Shown: piece by piece, positions 13,101 to 20,447 of the stretch
Numbering within the stretch: position 1 is the stretch's first letter
Layout: each line of letters starts with the position of its first letter
DNA from: Polyangiaceae bacterium
GTDB taxonomy: Bacteria; Myxococcota_A; Polyangia; Polyangiales; Polyangiaceae
DNA length: 61,304 bases
NCBI GenBank assembly: GCA_020848455.1
Contig: JADLAB010000403.1
Location: 1 to 61,304 of the forward strand
Reading direction: 5' to 3'
Made by a program: the position numbers and the translations under genes
The notes under the pieces: generated by a model
Database searches by the model: none
What the model saw: the letters and a program-made list of their open reading frames with translations, nothing else
Told to the model about the DNA's origin: nothing

Positions 13101-13390
13101 ATGCGGCCCGTGGCGAACGCCTCGCGGTAGCGCTCCTCGGGCAAGTAGCCCCGACTGCCGAGCTTGCGCCCGGCCTCGCCGAGCGCCTCGTGGAAGGGCA
13201 GGTGCTCGAAGGCGTGCAGGGTGTTGTGATGGACGAACACCTCGAGCGGCGCCTGCGCCGGCAGGTAGTGGGCGGCGTGCTCGAGCGCCCGCCGCAGGCG
13301 CGCACGTCTTGGCTCCGGATCCGGGTGGTCGTCGGGCTCCACCACGGCGGCGGCGGTCGGCTCCGGCGGGGGCGCGTGGCGTGCGCTCAT
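10181..13390 (-). CDS. dabA: DabA, DUF2309 inorganic-carbon transporter subunit
   Basis: 1069 aa, longer than most DUF2309 proteins (about 800 aa) but of the long subclass. DabA is a beta-carbonic-anhydrase-like, vectorial CO2-hydrating protein bound to the inner membrane with DabB. The zinc-site residues are visible: Cys526 and Asp528 in TCIDDRSESLRRHFE, His720 in VGHDSSSVNNPH and Cys735 in YSCGACGG. The His-Cys spacing of 15 and Cys-Asp spacing of 2 match those reported for Halothiobacillus DabA (C351, D353, H524, C539). ATG 13390 overlaps the regulator stop (ATGA). An upstream in-frame extension is Arg/Ala-rich and unlikely. Confidence 0.93.
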   Translation of the reverse strand: MSARHAPPPEPTAAAVVEPDDHPDPEPRRARLRRALEHAAHYLPAQAPLEVFVHHNTLHAFEHLPFHEALGEAGRKLGSRGYLPEERYREAFATGRITEAEVAAALADLAPPCRLSVEGFPSATALARLVLLHGVRAETPASVRWSTTERGAADAFAADSSPLAQERIVVETYRWLREQVYGDDGVRNIAHLVCGDADGDPVARLGAILGIKPKRAALLEALEDRAERVAVRALWTACRELTSPGAATAAPRGAPSRLAEQLAAVSHEDPDDLVHPVLIHLSGAFLDRGQSQWSMPDREAGFFDAWRRVLTSGHAVRAAWLSRLGARLRDGLRRGVDAEGAVLELVDELGLTDVDLDAFVEHTLLRLPGWAGMFHRLEHGAGSIGRTSARVRLVDFLAVRLTLDVLAWADVGRRLGHRGPLAELGAHCATLPLVAPPAARGDHDTAWPLFRVAQLAGVSAPVLRRAGRAGVAEVVRVLDAFDEPARLRIWHEAYERHYRDEVLHALAVNVPHRRPEPTPRFQIVTCIDDRSESLRRHFEALSEAHETLGAAGFFNLAIAYRGIDDPTTFPLCPVVIEPRHRIEEEPASEHRVLALRRQRRLRRWGRVNAAFARASRSLLWGPLVTAASGLLAALPLLASVFAPWVAGRLRRSLARRLLPSPRTRLTAGRPSGAVRPSADERSDELFDGFELDEKAARVGDLLESLGLTTRFAPLVAIVGHDSSSVNNPHFAAYSCGACGGRSGGPNARLFARMANRSEVRERLRERGIDVPDATVFVGAVQDTSTDTVTFFDVEALPAERLPALDALRDALAEACRRNAHERCRKFESAPRDATPAQALRHVEGRAFDLSQARPELGHATNASCVVGRRLISRGLFLDRRAFLVSYDPTLDADGSTLERVLLAVAPVGAGINLEYFFSTVDNPRLGAGTKLPHNVTGLFGVVDGASSDLRTGLPTQMIEIHEPLRLQLVIETETERLAAIVARQPSLARLVDHEWVRVSVIAPDGRSFATYEPGRGFRSWSPPERTLEEVDEAASWYAGKLGYVAPARLVGRSPVRRNRHRLEDGSDVR

Positions 13391-14115
13391 GCGGACCCCA
13401 CCTCCGAGCTCTCGACGGCGCCGCGGGGCGCGAGCAGGCGCTCGGCCGCGAGCAGCTCCTCGTGGATGGCGCCCGCGTCGGGCGCGTCGAGCAGCCGGCC
13501 CACGGCGTTCGGCTGCAGGAGCATGTGCACGAGCTTGGCGAGCCACGGCAGGTGCAGCTCGTCGTACTTGAGGCCGAGCACGAAGAAGAGGTGGGTCGGC
13601 TGGCCGTCGAGGGCATCGAAGTCGATGCCCTCGCGCGAGCGGCCGAGCAGCATGAACGGTGTGAGCACCTGCTCGGGGCTCCGCCGCAGGGTGTGGAGGA
13701 AGGCGACGCCGTTGCCGAGTGCGCTCGGCATGACGTTCTCGCGCTGGATGAGCGCTCCCACGAACCAGGTCTCGTCGCGCACGAGGCCGAGGCGCGCCGC
13801 GAGCCCAGCCAGCTCGACGAGGACGGCGGACTTCGTCTTGCCCGCGAGCTCCGGGATCACGTGGGTCGGGGCGAAGCAGCTCGCCAGCGCGAGCACCCGC
13901 TGGGGGGCCGCGTGTCGCGAGGCATCGACGTAGCGCGGGGTCACGCCGAGGGCCTGATCGTCGAGCCAGGTATCGATCATCGCCTTACGGAACCGCCACT
14001 GCGAGCCGACCTTCACGCCGGGGATGGCGCCTTCTTGCACGAGCTTGAGCACGGTTCGATCGTTGACGTTCAGGTAGCCCGCCAGCTGCTTCACCGTCAT
14101 CAGGCGATCTTCCAC
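13387..14115 (-). CDS. HTH-EIIA(Ntr)-like regulator heading the DAB operon
   Basis: 242 aa. Residues 6-52 form an excisionase/MerR-like helix-turn-helix (MTVKQLAGYLNVNDRTVLKLV, then VKVGSQWRFRKAMIDTWL). Residues 70-215 form a PTS EIIA type-2 (PtsN-like) domain with SALGNGVAFLH, whose His141 matches the phosphorylatable His. This suggests a DNA-binding regulator reading PTS-Ntr phosphorylation and controlling the carbon pump. It is coupled to dabA by ATGA. GTG 14115 has AAGGG 6 nt upstream; ATG 14100 (residue 6) is an alternative, since an 18-bp repeated element overlaps the GTG. Confidence 0.88.
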   Translation of the reverse strand: MEDRLMTVKQLAGYLNVNDRTVLKLVQEGAIPGVKVGSQWRFRKAMIDTWLDDQALGVTPRYVDASRHAAPQRVLALASCFAPTHVIPELAGKTKSAVLVELAGLAARLGLVRDETWFVGALIQRENVMPSALGNGVAFLHTLRRSPEQVLTPFMLLGRSREGIDFDALDGQPTHLFFVLGLKYDELHLPWLAKLVHMLLQPNAVGRLLDAPDAGAIHEELLAAERLLAPRGAVESSEVGSA

Positions 14116-14131
14116 GACGTTCCCTTACGTT
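14114..14131 (-). repeat. 18-bp operator-like element, copy 1
   Basis: Reads AACGTAAGGGAACGTCGT on the minus strand and matches the copy at 14144-14161 in 16 of 18 positions, with 30 bp from start to start (about three helical turns). It overlaps the GTG start region of the HTH-EIIA gene. Confidence 0.6.
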
Positions 14132-14143
14132 CGGTTGCGCAGA

Positions 14144-14161
14144 ACGGCGTTCCTTTACGTT
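14144..14161 (-). repeat. 18-bp operator-like element, copy 2
   Basis: Reads AACGTAAAGGAACGCCGT on the minus strand. It overlaps the predicted -10 region of the DAB operon promoter, so a bound protein would occlude RNA polymerase. Confidence 0.6.
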
Positions 14162-14180
14162 GAAATACGTCGTCTGTCAA
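14152..14180 (-). promoter_or_regulatory. DAB operon promoter candidate
   Basis: A perfect -35 TTGACA at 14180-14175, 17 nt, then TAAAGG at 14157-14152 on the minus strand. The -10 is weak, as expected of an activated or repressed promoter. It would give a leader of roughly 30 nt to GTG 14115. Confidence 0.5.
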
Positions 14181-14282
14181 ACGAGCGGCGCGCCCGCCAG
14201 CGCTCGCCGAGGAGGCCACGGCCGACGCCGGTCGCGGCCCCCAACGCCGGGCGGGCGCGACGTCTACGGCCGCAACATTGCG

Positions 14283-14288
14283 ATTATA
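14283..14288 (-). promoter_or_regulatory. Isolated TATAAT box upstream of DAB operon
   Basis: An exact TATAAT on the minus strand, unusual in such GC-rich DNA, about 170 nt upstream of the regulator gene. No good -35 lies at 16-18 nt, so it may be a second, activator-dependent promoter. Confidence 0.3.
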
Positions 14289-14354
14289 CGTGACTTTCTG
14301 CAACCACGTGGGCCGCGAGCGCGAGGCTCGCGGTCGTCGGAACGGCGTGCAGGG

Positions 14355-16208
14355 TCAGCGCAGGAGCAGGAAGTACGCCGCCGCACCACCGCCACCGAGC
14401 ACCACGAGGGCGCCGAGGACGATCCACAGCACCATCGACCCGCTCCGGCCGCCGCCGGTCACCTGCAGGGTGGCGGCCGAGAACGCTGCGTGCGCGGCCG
14501 CGTCGCTGCTCGACGGGCCGGCGGCGGAGCCGGGGACCGATGCGCCGGGCACGATCGACTCCGGCTGGGCGCTCGCGACCGGCGCAGGCGCGGTCGCGGG
14601 CTGGTTCACGATGATCCCACGCGGCTCGGCACTGCCCCCGCCGACCGGCGCGCGCGACGCGATCGGCGCCGCCACGACGGCCTGGGCGGCGAAATTGGCG
14701 CCGCCCGAGACCATGAGTCCGCGCTGCGAAGCGGGGGCCGCGTCGAGCGCGGGGCCCGCGGCGGGGGATGGCGCCGGGCCCGGTGACGACGCACGTGGCG
14801 GCGCGCCGGGCGCGGACGCGCGTGCGGGTGCGGCGGGCGGGCCCGAGCGCTGCGGCGGGACCGGAGGCTGCGGCCGACCGGACGCGGGGGCCTGGGCCTG
14901 CGAGCCCTGCGCGGCGACCGCGGGCGCTGCGGCCGCGGGCTGGCCCTGCAACTGCTGCTGGGCGTAGGCCTGCTGCTGCTGCACGTAGGCTTGCTGCTGG
15001 GCGTAGGCCTGCTGCTGCTGGGCGTAGGCCTGTTGCTGCTGGGCGTAGGCCTGTTGCTGCTGGGCGTAGGCCTGCTGCTGCGCGTGAGCCCGCTGCGCGC
15101 CCTGGGCTTGCGGCTGGGCCCCCGCCTGGGGCTGCGACGGCCGCGTGGAGGTCGGGCCCGGCTGCGCCGCTGGCGTGGGCCGCGTCGAGGACGGCGGCGC
15201 CTTGTCCGCGATCTTGTTGAACGCCTGGCGCAGGCGCATCGCCTGCTCGTTCGGCTTGGCGGCCGCGAAGGGATTCATCTGTCCCACGAACTGCGTCGCC
15301 TCGAGGTCGGCCTCGCCCGGATCGGCCGCCCCGGCGCCGAGGCGTGCGTTGATCGCGTTCACGTCGGCGAGCATCTGGCTGGCGAGCCGGTAGCGCACCT
15401 CGAGCGGCTTCGCGACGGCGCGCTCGATCACGGCCGCGAAGGGCGAGGTCTTGATCGCGTCGGGCAGCACGTGCGGGCGGTCCGAGCCCTGCGCCACGAA
15501 CAGGTCGAGCTCCTTGCCACCCTGCACGAGCGGGTGCCCGAGCAGCATCTCGGCCATCACGAGGCCGAACGCGTACACGTCGGCCGGGGGCCCCACCGCC
15601 TCGCTGCGCACCTGCTCCGGGGCCATGTAGCGCGGCGTGCCCACGAGCGCGCCGGCGCGCGTCACGTCCATGCGCTCGTTCGGGTTGTGGGCGATCTTGG
15701 CCGTGCCAAAGTCGAGGATCTGCACGATCTCGCCGATGGGTGTGCGGCACAGGTAGATGTTGGCCGGCTTGATGTCGCGGTGCGCGATGTCCATGCCGTG
15801 CGCCTTGTCGAGCGCGGACAGGACCTGCGCCGCGAAGCGGCCCGTGGTCGCGTAGTCGAGCGGACCCTCGGCGCGCAGCCGTTGCTCGAGCGTGCGACCC
15901 TCGAGCAGCGGAAACACGAGGAAGGGCAGGGCGCCCTCGTGGCCGTAATCGATGAGCCGCACCACGTGCGGGTGCTCGAGGCGCTTGACCACCTCGGCCT
16001 CGCGCGCGAAGCGCTGCTTCTCGCTGTCGCTGTCGAGGTGCTCGGCGTTCATCACCTTGAGGGCGACCACGAGCTGCATGCCGACCTTCTGCGCGCGGTA
16101 GACGCTGCCGCTGCCGCCCGCCCCCAGCAGGCCGACGATCCGGTAGCCGCCGACCACGGTGCCCGGTCGGAGCTCGCCCTCGAAATCGTCCTCTTCCTCG
16201 ACGCTCAC
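14355..16208 (-). CDS. Transmembrane Ser/Thr protein kinase with Gln-rich linker
   Basis: 617 aa from GTG 16208. The Pkn-type kinase domain (about residues 20-300) has a Gly-rich loop GAGGSGSVY, Lys51 in VALK, HRD at 143-145 and DFG at 166-168, all intact. It is followed by a long low-complexity linker with tandem Ala-Tyr-Ala-Gln repeats, Pro/Ala-rich sequence and one C-terminal membrane segment (VLWIVLGALVVLGGGGAAAYF). The kinase faces the cytoplasm with almost no periplasmic part. A CACAAT box ends 7 nt before the GTG. It follows the FHA protein gene by 90 bp on the same strand, suggesting a kinase/phosphothreonine-reader pair. Confidence 0.92.
   Translation of the reverse strand: MSVEEEDDFEGELRPGTVVGGYRIVGLLGAGGSGSVYRAQKVGMQLVVALKVMNAEHLDSDSEKQRFAREAEVVKRLEHPHVVRLIDYGHEGALPFLVFPLLEGRTLEQRLRAEGPLDYATTGRFAAQVLSALDKAHGMDIAHRDIKPANIYLCRTPIGEIVQILDFGTAKIAHNPNERMDVTRAGALVGTPRYMAPEQVRSEAVGPPADVYAFGLVMAEMLLGHPLVQGGKELDLFVAQGSDRPHVLPDAIKTSPFAAVIERAVAKPLEVRYRLASQMLADVNAINARLGAGAADPGEADLEATQFVGQMNPFAAAKPNEQAMRLRQAFNKIADKAPPSSTRPTPAAQPGPTSTRPSQPQAGAQPQAQGAQRAHAQQQAYAQQQQAYAQQQQAYAQQQQAYAQQQAYVQQQQAYAQQQLQGQPAAAAPAVAAQGSQAQAPASGRPQPPVPPQRSGPPAAPARASAPGAPPRASSPGPAPSPAAGPALDAAPASQRGLMVSGGANFAAQAVVAAPIASRAPVGGGSAEPRGIIVNQPATAPAPVASAQPESIVPGASVPGSAAGPSSSDAAAHAAFSAATLQVTGGGRSGSMVLWIVLGALVVLGGGGAAAYFLLLR
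14955..15090. repeat. 21-bp tandem repeat encoding Gln/Ala/Tyr linker
   Basis: About six copies of a 21-bp unit (GGCGTAGGCCTGCTGCTGCT with variants) lie within the kinase gene. The copies are nearly identical at the DNA level, so the array probably expands and contracts by slippage. Confidence 0.8.
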
Positions 16209-16215
16209 GGGCCGG

Positions 16216-16221
16216 ATTGTG
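16216..16221 (-). promoter_or_regulatory. -10-like box (CACAAT) before kinase GTG
   Basis: CACAAT on the minus strand followed by 7 nt and GTG 16208. It is a weaker member of the start-proximal box set and supports this start over an upstream TTG. Confidence 0.3.
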
Positions 16222-16298
16222 CTCTCAAGCGGTGCCCACGTCACCCCCGCGCTTGCGCCGGCTCCGCCCGAGGCCGCTGGCACCCGCAAGCACCGGCG

Positions 16299-17291
16299 TC
16301 ATCGACCGAAGAGCCACGCGAGGCCGGCGGCCGAGAGCGAAAGGACGCCGAGCGCGAGCACGAGCGCGAGCACCTCGATCGGGCCGAAGCCGCTGCGGCG
16401 CGCGGTCTCGCGCTCCTCGGCGCGCTCCTCGCGGAGCGCCTCGGCCTCGTCGGGGTCGGGCGCGCTCGCCTCGTCCGGGGCCTCGACGCGCGGGGCGGCC
16501 TCGGCGGCGAGCCACGGCGGCGAGGCGTCGAGCTCGCGCGCGTTCATGCGCACGTCCGCCGCGGCGAGCGCCTGCGCGAGCGCGTCGGCGAGCGGTGTCG
16601 CGAGCGCGAAGGTGTCGCCGGCGGCGCCGATCTCGCGCGGCGCGCGCCACTCGGTCTCGCTCGTGCCGAGCGGCTCGCCGTCGAGGCGCGAGCCCGGCTT
16701 CGAGCCGAGGTCGCGCGCGCGCACGCCGCCGCCGTCCCATGTCACGCCCACGTGGCGGCGCGAGGCGTTGGGGTCCGACAGCACGAGGTCCGCTTCGCGC
16801 CCGCGGCCGAGCACGTACTCGCGCCCGGGCTCGGCGAGCCGGAGCGTGCGGCCCGTGTCGGGACCGGCGACGACGCGCACCTCCGGCGCCATGTCCTCGC
16901 CCGCGGCGCGCAGGCTCCGCTCGAGCCAGCGCGCCGCCACCTCCTCGGCGCTCACGCGCGCCGCGCCGACCGTGGCGCGCGCCACCCCGAGCTCGATCTC
17001 GAGCCAGACGCGGCCCACGCGCACGATCTCGCCGTGGCGCAGCACGCGCGGGGTGTGTGCCGGCAAGCGCACGTTGCCCACCTGGATGCCGTTCGTGCTC
17101 CCCTCGTCGACCACGATGTACTCGGTGCCGCGCTGGCGGATCGAGGCGTGGCGCGCGGACACGCTGGCGTCGGGCAGGAGCACCTCGGCGCTACGCGCGC
17201 GCCCGATCACGATGCGCGGCGAGTCGAAGCCGAGCGCGAGGCGCTCGTCGCGCTCCGGATCGTCGTTGCGCAGGTGGACGGTGATGGGCAT
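16299..17291 (-). CDS. Double-FHA-domain membrane protein
   Basis: 330 aa. The first FHA domain, about residues 25-95, has IVIGRA, SVSARHASI and GSTNGIQVG. A second FHA-like domain at about 135-215 has YVLGRG, NASRRHVGV and GSKPGSRLDG. The acidic tail ends in one transmembrane segment (IEVLALVLALGVLSLSAAGLAWLF). FHA domains bind phosphothreonine peptides, so it may recruit targets of the kinase encoded just downstream. On the minus strand TTGACG, 16 nt and CAGAAT lie about 17 nt before the ATG and form a plausible promoter. It is divergent from the SDR gene. Confidence 0.9.
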   Translation of the reverse strand: MPITVHLRNDDPERDERLALGFDSPRIVIGRARSAEVLLPDASVSARHASIRQRGTEYIVVDEGSTNGIQVGNVRLPAHTPRVLRHGEIVRVGRVWLEIELGVARATVGAARVSAEEVAARWLERSLRAAGEDMAPEVRVVAGPDTGRTLRLAEPGREYVLGRGREADLVLSDPNASRRHVGVTWDGGGVRARDLGSKPGSRLDGEPLGTSETEWRAPREIGAAGDTFALATPLADALAQALAAADVRMNARELDASPPWLAAEAAPRVEAPDEASAPDPDEAEALREERAEERETARRSGFGPIEVLALVLALGVLSLSAAGLAWLFGR

Positions 17292-17381
17292 GCGGCGGCC
17301 GGTCGGGTCGCATTCTGGGCCGTCTCGTCGGGACGTCAAATAAGCTTGCCGCCCCGGGCGCCCAGGTCGAAACCGCGCCTC

Positions 17382-18203
17382 GTGAAGACGCTCGCAGGCA
17401 AGACGTTGTTCATCACCGGCGCGAGCCGTGGCATCGGGCTCGCGATCGGTCTCGCTGCCGCGAAGGACGGCGCCAACGTGGTCATCGCGGCCAAGACGAC
17501 CGAGCCGCACCCGAAGCTGCCCGGAACGATCTACACCGCGGCGCAGGCGATCGAGGCGGCCGGCGGGCGTGCGCTCGCGTGCGTCGTCGACATCCGCTTC
17601 GAGGAGCAGGTCGAGGCGGCGGTGGCGCAGGCGGTCGCGACCTTCGGCGGCATCGACGTGCTCGTCAACAACGCGAGCGCGATCAGCCTCACCGGCACGC
17701 TGGCGACGCCGATGAAGCGCTACGACCTCATGCACGCCGTCAACACGCGCGGCACCTTCCTCTGCTCGCAGAAGTGCATCCCGCACCTCGCCCGTGCGGC
17801 GAGTCCGCACATCCTCAACATCTCGCCGCCCCTCTCGATGGAGGCGCGCTGGTTCGCGCCGCACGTCGCCTACACGATGGCGAAGTTCGGGATGAGCATG
17901 TGCGTGCTCGGCATGGCCGAGGAGCTGCGGCCCCAGGGTATCGCCGTGAACGCGCTGTGGCCGCGCGCCGTCATCGACACGTCGGCCGTGCGCAACTTGC
18001 TCGGCGGCCCGGCCATCGCCTCGCGCGCGCGCACCGCCGAGATCATGGCCGACGCCGCGCGCGCCATCCTGCTCGAGGACAGCCGCACCTGCACCGGCAA
18101 TTTCTTCGTCGACGAGGACCTCTTGCGCGCCAGGGGCGTGACCGACTTCGCGCGCTACAACGTCACGCCGGGCACCGAGCCCCTGCCCGACTTCTTCGTG
18201 TGA
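17382..18203 (+). CDS. SDR oxidoreductase, HSDL2-like
   Basis: 273 aa short-chain dehydrogenase. The NAD(P)-binding motif is TGASRGIG (residues 12-19), then VLVNNAS, and the catalytic Tyr/Lys in AYTMAKFG with an upstream Ser in NISPPLS. The segment AAKTTEPHPKLPGTIYTAA is distinctive of the hydroxysteroid-dehydrogenase-like 2 (HSDL2) group. The substrate is unknown, probably a lipid or fatty-acyl compound. GTG 17382 begins the protein directly before the Rossmann strand. A TAAGCT box lies further upstream (17341). The next gene starts inside the stop codon (GTGTGA), so they form an operon. Confidence 0.9.
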   Translation: MKTLAGKTLFITGASRGIGLAIGLAAAKDGANVVIAAKTTEPHPKLPGTIYTAAQAIEAAGGRALACVVDIRFEEQVEAAVAQAVATFGGIDVLVNNASAISLTGTLATPMKRYDLMHAVNTRGTFLCSQKCIPHLARAASPHILNISPPLSMEARWFAPHVAYTMAKFGMSMCVLGMAEELRPQGIAVNALWPRAVIDTSAVRNLLGGPAIASRARTAEIMADAARAILLEDSRTCTGNFFVDEDLLRARGVTDFARYNVTPGTEPLPDFFV

Positions 18204-19030
18204 GCACGAGCGGAGCGCTGCCGCATCCGTCCCGCCTGCTCGTGCTCGGCACGGGCTACGTGGGCACGGCCGTCGCGCGCCTCGGCCGCGCCCGCGGCAT
18301 GGCGGTGACGGCGAGCGCGCGCCGCTCGGACCATGCGGCGCGCCTTCGCGCCGACGGCTTCGAGGTGCACGAGGCGGCGCGCCTGGGCGCCGAGGTCGGC
18401 GCGCTCGTCGACGCGCGCACCCACGTGGTGGTCGCCTTCCCGCCCGACGGCGAGACCGACCTCCGTGTGACCGCGGTGCTCGGCGCGGCGGCCGCGGTGA
18501 GCTACGTGTCGACCACGGGCGTGTACGGCGCGACACGGGGCGTCGTCGATGACGCGACGCCCGTGCCCCCACCCGCCGACGAGCGCAGCGCCTCGGTGCT
18601 CGCGGCCGAGCGCGCTTACCGGGCCGTCGGCGGCACGGTGCTGCGCTGCCCGGGCATCTACGGGCCCGACCGCGGGCTGCACGTGCGCGTGGTGTCGGGC
18701 GTGCACCGCATCCCGGGCGACGGCAGCCTCTACCTGTCGCGCATCCACGTCGCGGATCTCGCCGCGCTCTTGCTCGCGAGCGCGCGCGTGCGCGGCGAGT
18801 GCTTCGTCGTCGGCGACCTCGCCCCGGCCCCTCAGCTCGAGGTCGTGCGCGTCATCGCGGAGCACCACGGCGTGCCGCTGCCGCCGTCGGTGCCGCTCGA
18901 CGAAGTGCACCCTTCGCTCCGCACCGATCGGCGCATCGACGGCCGCCGCGCGCTCGCCGTGCTCGGCGTCGAGCTCGCGTTCCCGACCTACCGCGAGGGC
19001 ATGGCGCCCGCGGGTCGCCGGCCGCCATGA
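18200..19030 (+). CDS. NAD(P)-dependent epimerase/dehydratase-like SDR (YeeZ type)
   Basis: 276 aa. A Rossmann fold with LLVLGTGYVGTAVARLG near the N-terminus, VVVAFPPDGE, a YVSTTGVYG strand, RCPGIYGPDRGLH and SRIHVADLAALL; this is the extended-SDR pattern of YeeZ-like proteins. GTG 18200 overlaps the preceding SDR's stop, so translation is coupled. No specific substrate can be given. It converges with the beta-lactamase-fold gene 20 bp downstream. Confidence 0.86.
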   Translation: MSTSGALPHPSRLLVLGTGYVGTAVARLGRARGMAVTASARRSDHAARLRADGFEVHEAARLGAEVGALVDARTHVVVAFPPDGETDLRVTAVLGAAAAVSYVSTTGVYGATRGVVDDATPVPPPADERSASVLAAERAYRAVGGTVLRCPGIYGPDRGLHVRVVSGVHRIPGDGSLYLSRIHVADLAALLLASARVRGECFVVGDLAPAPQLEVVRVIAEHHGVPLPPSVPLDEVHPSLRTDRRIDGRRALAVLGVELAFPTYREGMAPAGRRPP

Positions 19031-19049
19031 CGAGGCGACACCGCGTGTC

Positions 19050-20303
19050 CTAGGCCTGCCGGAGCGGCTCGCAGTGCCGCGCGATGCGCCACAGCACGGC
19101 CACGAGGTAGGGCAGGTGGGTGTCGAAGAGGATCTTGCCGGTGGTCATCAGCGACACGGCGATGTCGCGCTCGGGGTCGGCGTAGCAGAAGACGTTCATG
19201 AACCCGATGTGACCGAAGGCACGCCCGAGCCCGGGCCCGAACGGGCTGACGAGCGGGGCTCCGAGGATCAGGCCCTGTCCGTAGCGCACCGGCCACACGA
19301 GCACGCGGTCGGGCTCGAGGTAGGCGGTCTCGACGCGCGCCCGCTCGAGGGTGCGCGCCGCGAGGATGCGCTTGCCGTCGAGCTCGCCGCCGCGCAGCAG
19401 CAGCTCGAAGAAGCGGCTCGCCTCGTTCGCCGTGCCGATGACGTTCGCGGACGGGATGACCCGCCGGTAGAAGCGCGGGTCGTTCGAGAGGCGCGTCGCC
19501 TGCTCCCACGTGAGCCCGAGCGCGCGCCGCGTCATGAACGCGACGGGGAGCGGCATCTTGCGCCCCGTGACGTAGTTGACGGCCACGTCGTCCTCGCGCT
19601 CGCGCGGGACGCCGTACCCCATGAGGTCGAAGCCGAGCGGATCCAGGATCTCCCGGCGCAGGACCTCCTCGAGCGTGCGTCCCGTGATCCCCTTCACGAT
19701 GGCGCCGAGCAGGTAGCCGCCGGCGAGCGCGTGGTACGCGAGCGTGCGCCCGGGCGCGTGCGTCGGCTTGGCGTCGCACAGGCGCGCGACGCACGCCTCG
19801 GGGTCGAGCAGGATGTCCGGCTCGGTGAGCGAGCCCGGCACGCGCGGCACGCCCGCCCGGTGCGTGAGCAGGTGCGCGATCGTCACCGCGCCCTTGCCGT
19901 GCCGCTCGAAGCCGGGCACGTGGTCGGCGACGCGATCCTCGAGCCCGAGCACGCCGCGCTCCGCGAGCAGGTGGATGGCGATCGCGGTCACCGCCTTCGA
20001 GGCCGAGAAGAGCCCGAAGGGCGTCCTTGGCGTGGCGAGCACGGCCCGCTCGGAGGCCCGCTCGTCGGGCCCGTGCCCGCGTGCGTGGCCGATGGCGCCG
20101 TCGACGACGACGTGCCCGCGCCGCCGGATGCAGAGCGCGATCGCGGGGTGGACGCCGGTGCGGTAGAGCCGCTCCACGCTGCGCCAGATGGCATCGCACC
20201 CCCGGCGCGTGACGCCTGCGTCGCGCAGGGTCGCCTCGTCGATCGTCCGTCGCGTGGTCACCGCCGCCAGATCCGGCGGCACCTCGATTCGCCCGTGCGG
20301 CAT
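19050..20303 (-). CDS. Serine hydrolase of the beta-lactamase/class C (EstB) family
   Basis: 417 aa. The SxxK nucleophile motif is present as SASK within FGLFSASKAVTAIAIHLL. YHA replaces the Tyr-x-Asn motif, and HIGF near the C-terminus corresponds to the KTG-like box. Such proteins are mostly esterases or peptidases rather than antibiotic-resistance enzymes. No signal peptide, so it is probably cytoplasmic. A strong GGAGGAG precedes ATG 20303. It is divergent from the desaturase across a 144-bp region carrying phased TGAC boxes. Confidence 0.88.
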   Translation of the reverse strand: MPHGRIEVPPDLAAVTTRRTIDEATLRDAGVTRRGCDAIWRSVERLYRTGVHPAIALCIRRRGHVVVDGAIGHARGHGPDERASERAVLATPRTPFGLFSASKAVTAIAIHLLAERGVLGLEDRVADHVPGFERHGKGAVTIAHLLTHRAGVPRVPGSLTEPDILLDPEACVARLCDAKPTHAPGRTLAYHALAGGYLLGAIVKGITGRTLEEVLRREILDPLGFDLMGYGVPREREDDVAVNYVTGRKMPLPVAFMTRRALGLTWEQATRLSNDPRFYRRVIPSANVIGTANEASRFFELLLRGGELDGKRILAARTLERARVETAYLEPDRVLVWPVRYGQGLILGAPLVSPFGPGLGRAFGHIGFMNVFCYADPERDIAVSLMTTGKILFDTHLPYLVAVLWRIARHCEPLRQA

Positions 20304-20347
20304 GCTCCTCCTCTTCTGGCCTCGCGCGGCGCGATGCTACCCCCTCC

Positions 20348-20387
20348 GTGACGCGGCGCTGACATGGTGTGACGCAACGCTGACGTA
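20348..20387. repeat. Tandem 19-bp direct repeat with phased TGAC boxes
   Basis: GTGACGCGGCGCTGACATG (20348-20366) and GTGACGCAACGCTGACGTA (20369-20387) match in 15 of 19 positions and are 21 bp apart. Each holds two TGAC cores, so TGAC occurs at 20349, 20360, 20370 and 20381, once per helical turn, with a further one at 20396. Likely a cooperative regulator site shared by the divergent hydrolase and desaturase genes. Confidence 0.6.
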
Positions 20388-20447
20388 GCGAAACGTGACC
20401 CGATGCTACGCAACTGCGTCGGGCGGGGCGGCGAGGCGGGAGCAGTC

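Noticed and set aside
16209-16289. N-terminal extension of the kinase to a TTG at 16289
   Set aside because: It adds a Gly/Ala-rich stretch; GTG 16208 has a start-proximal box and sits before the family start.
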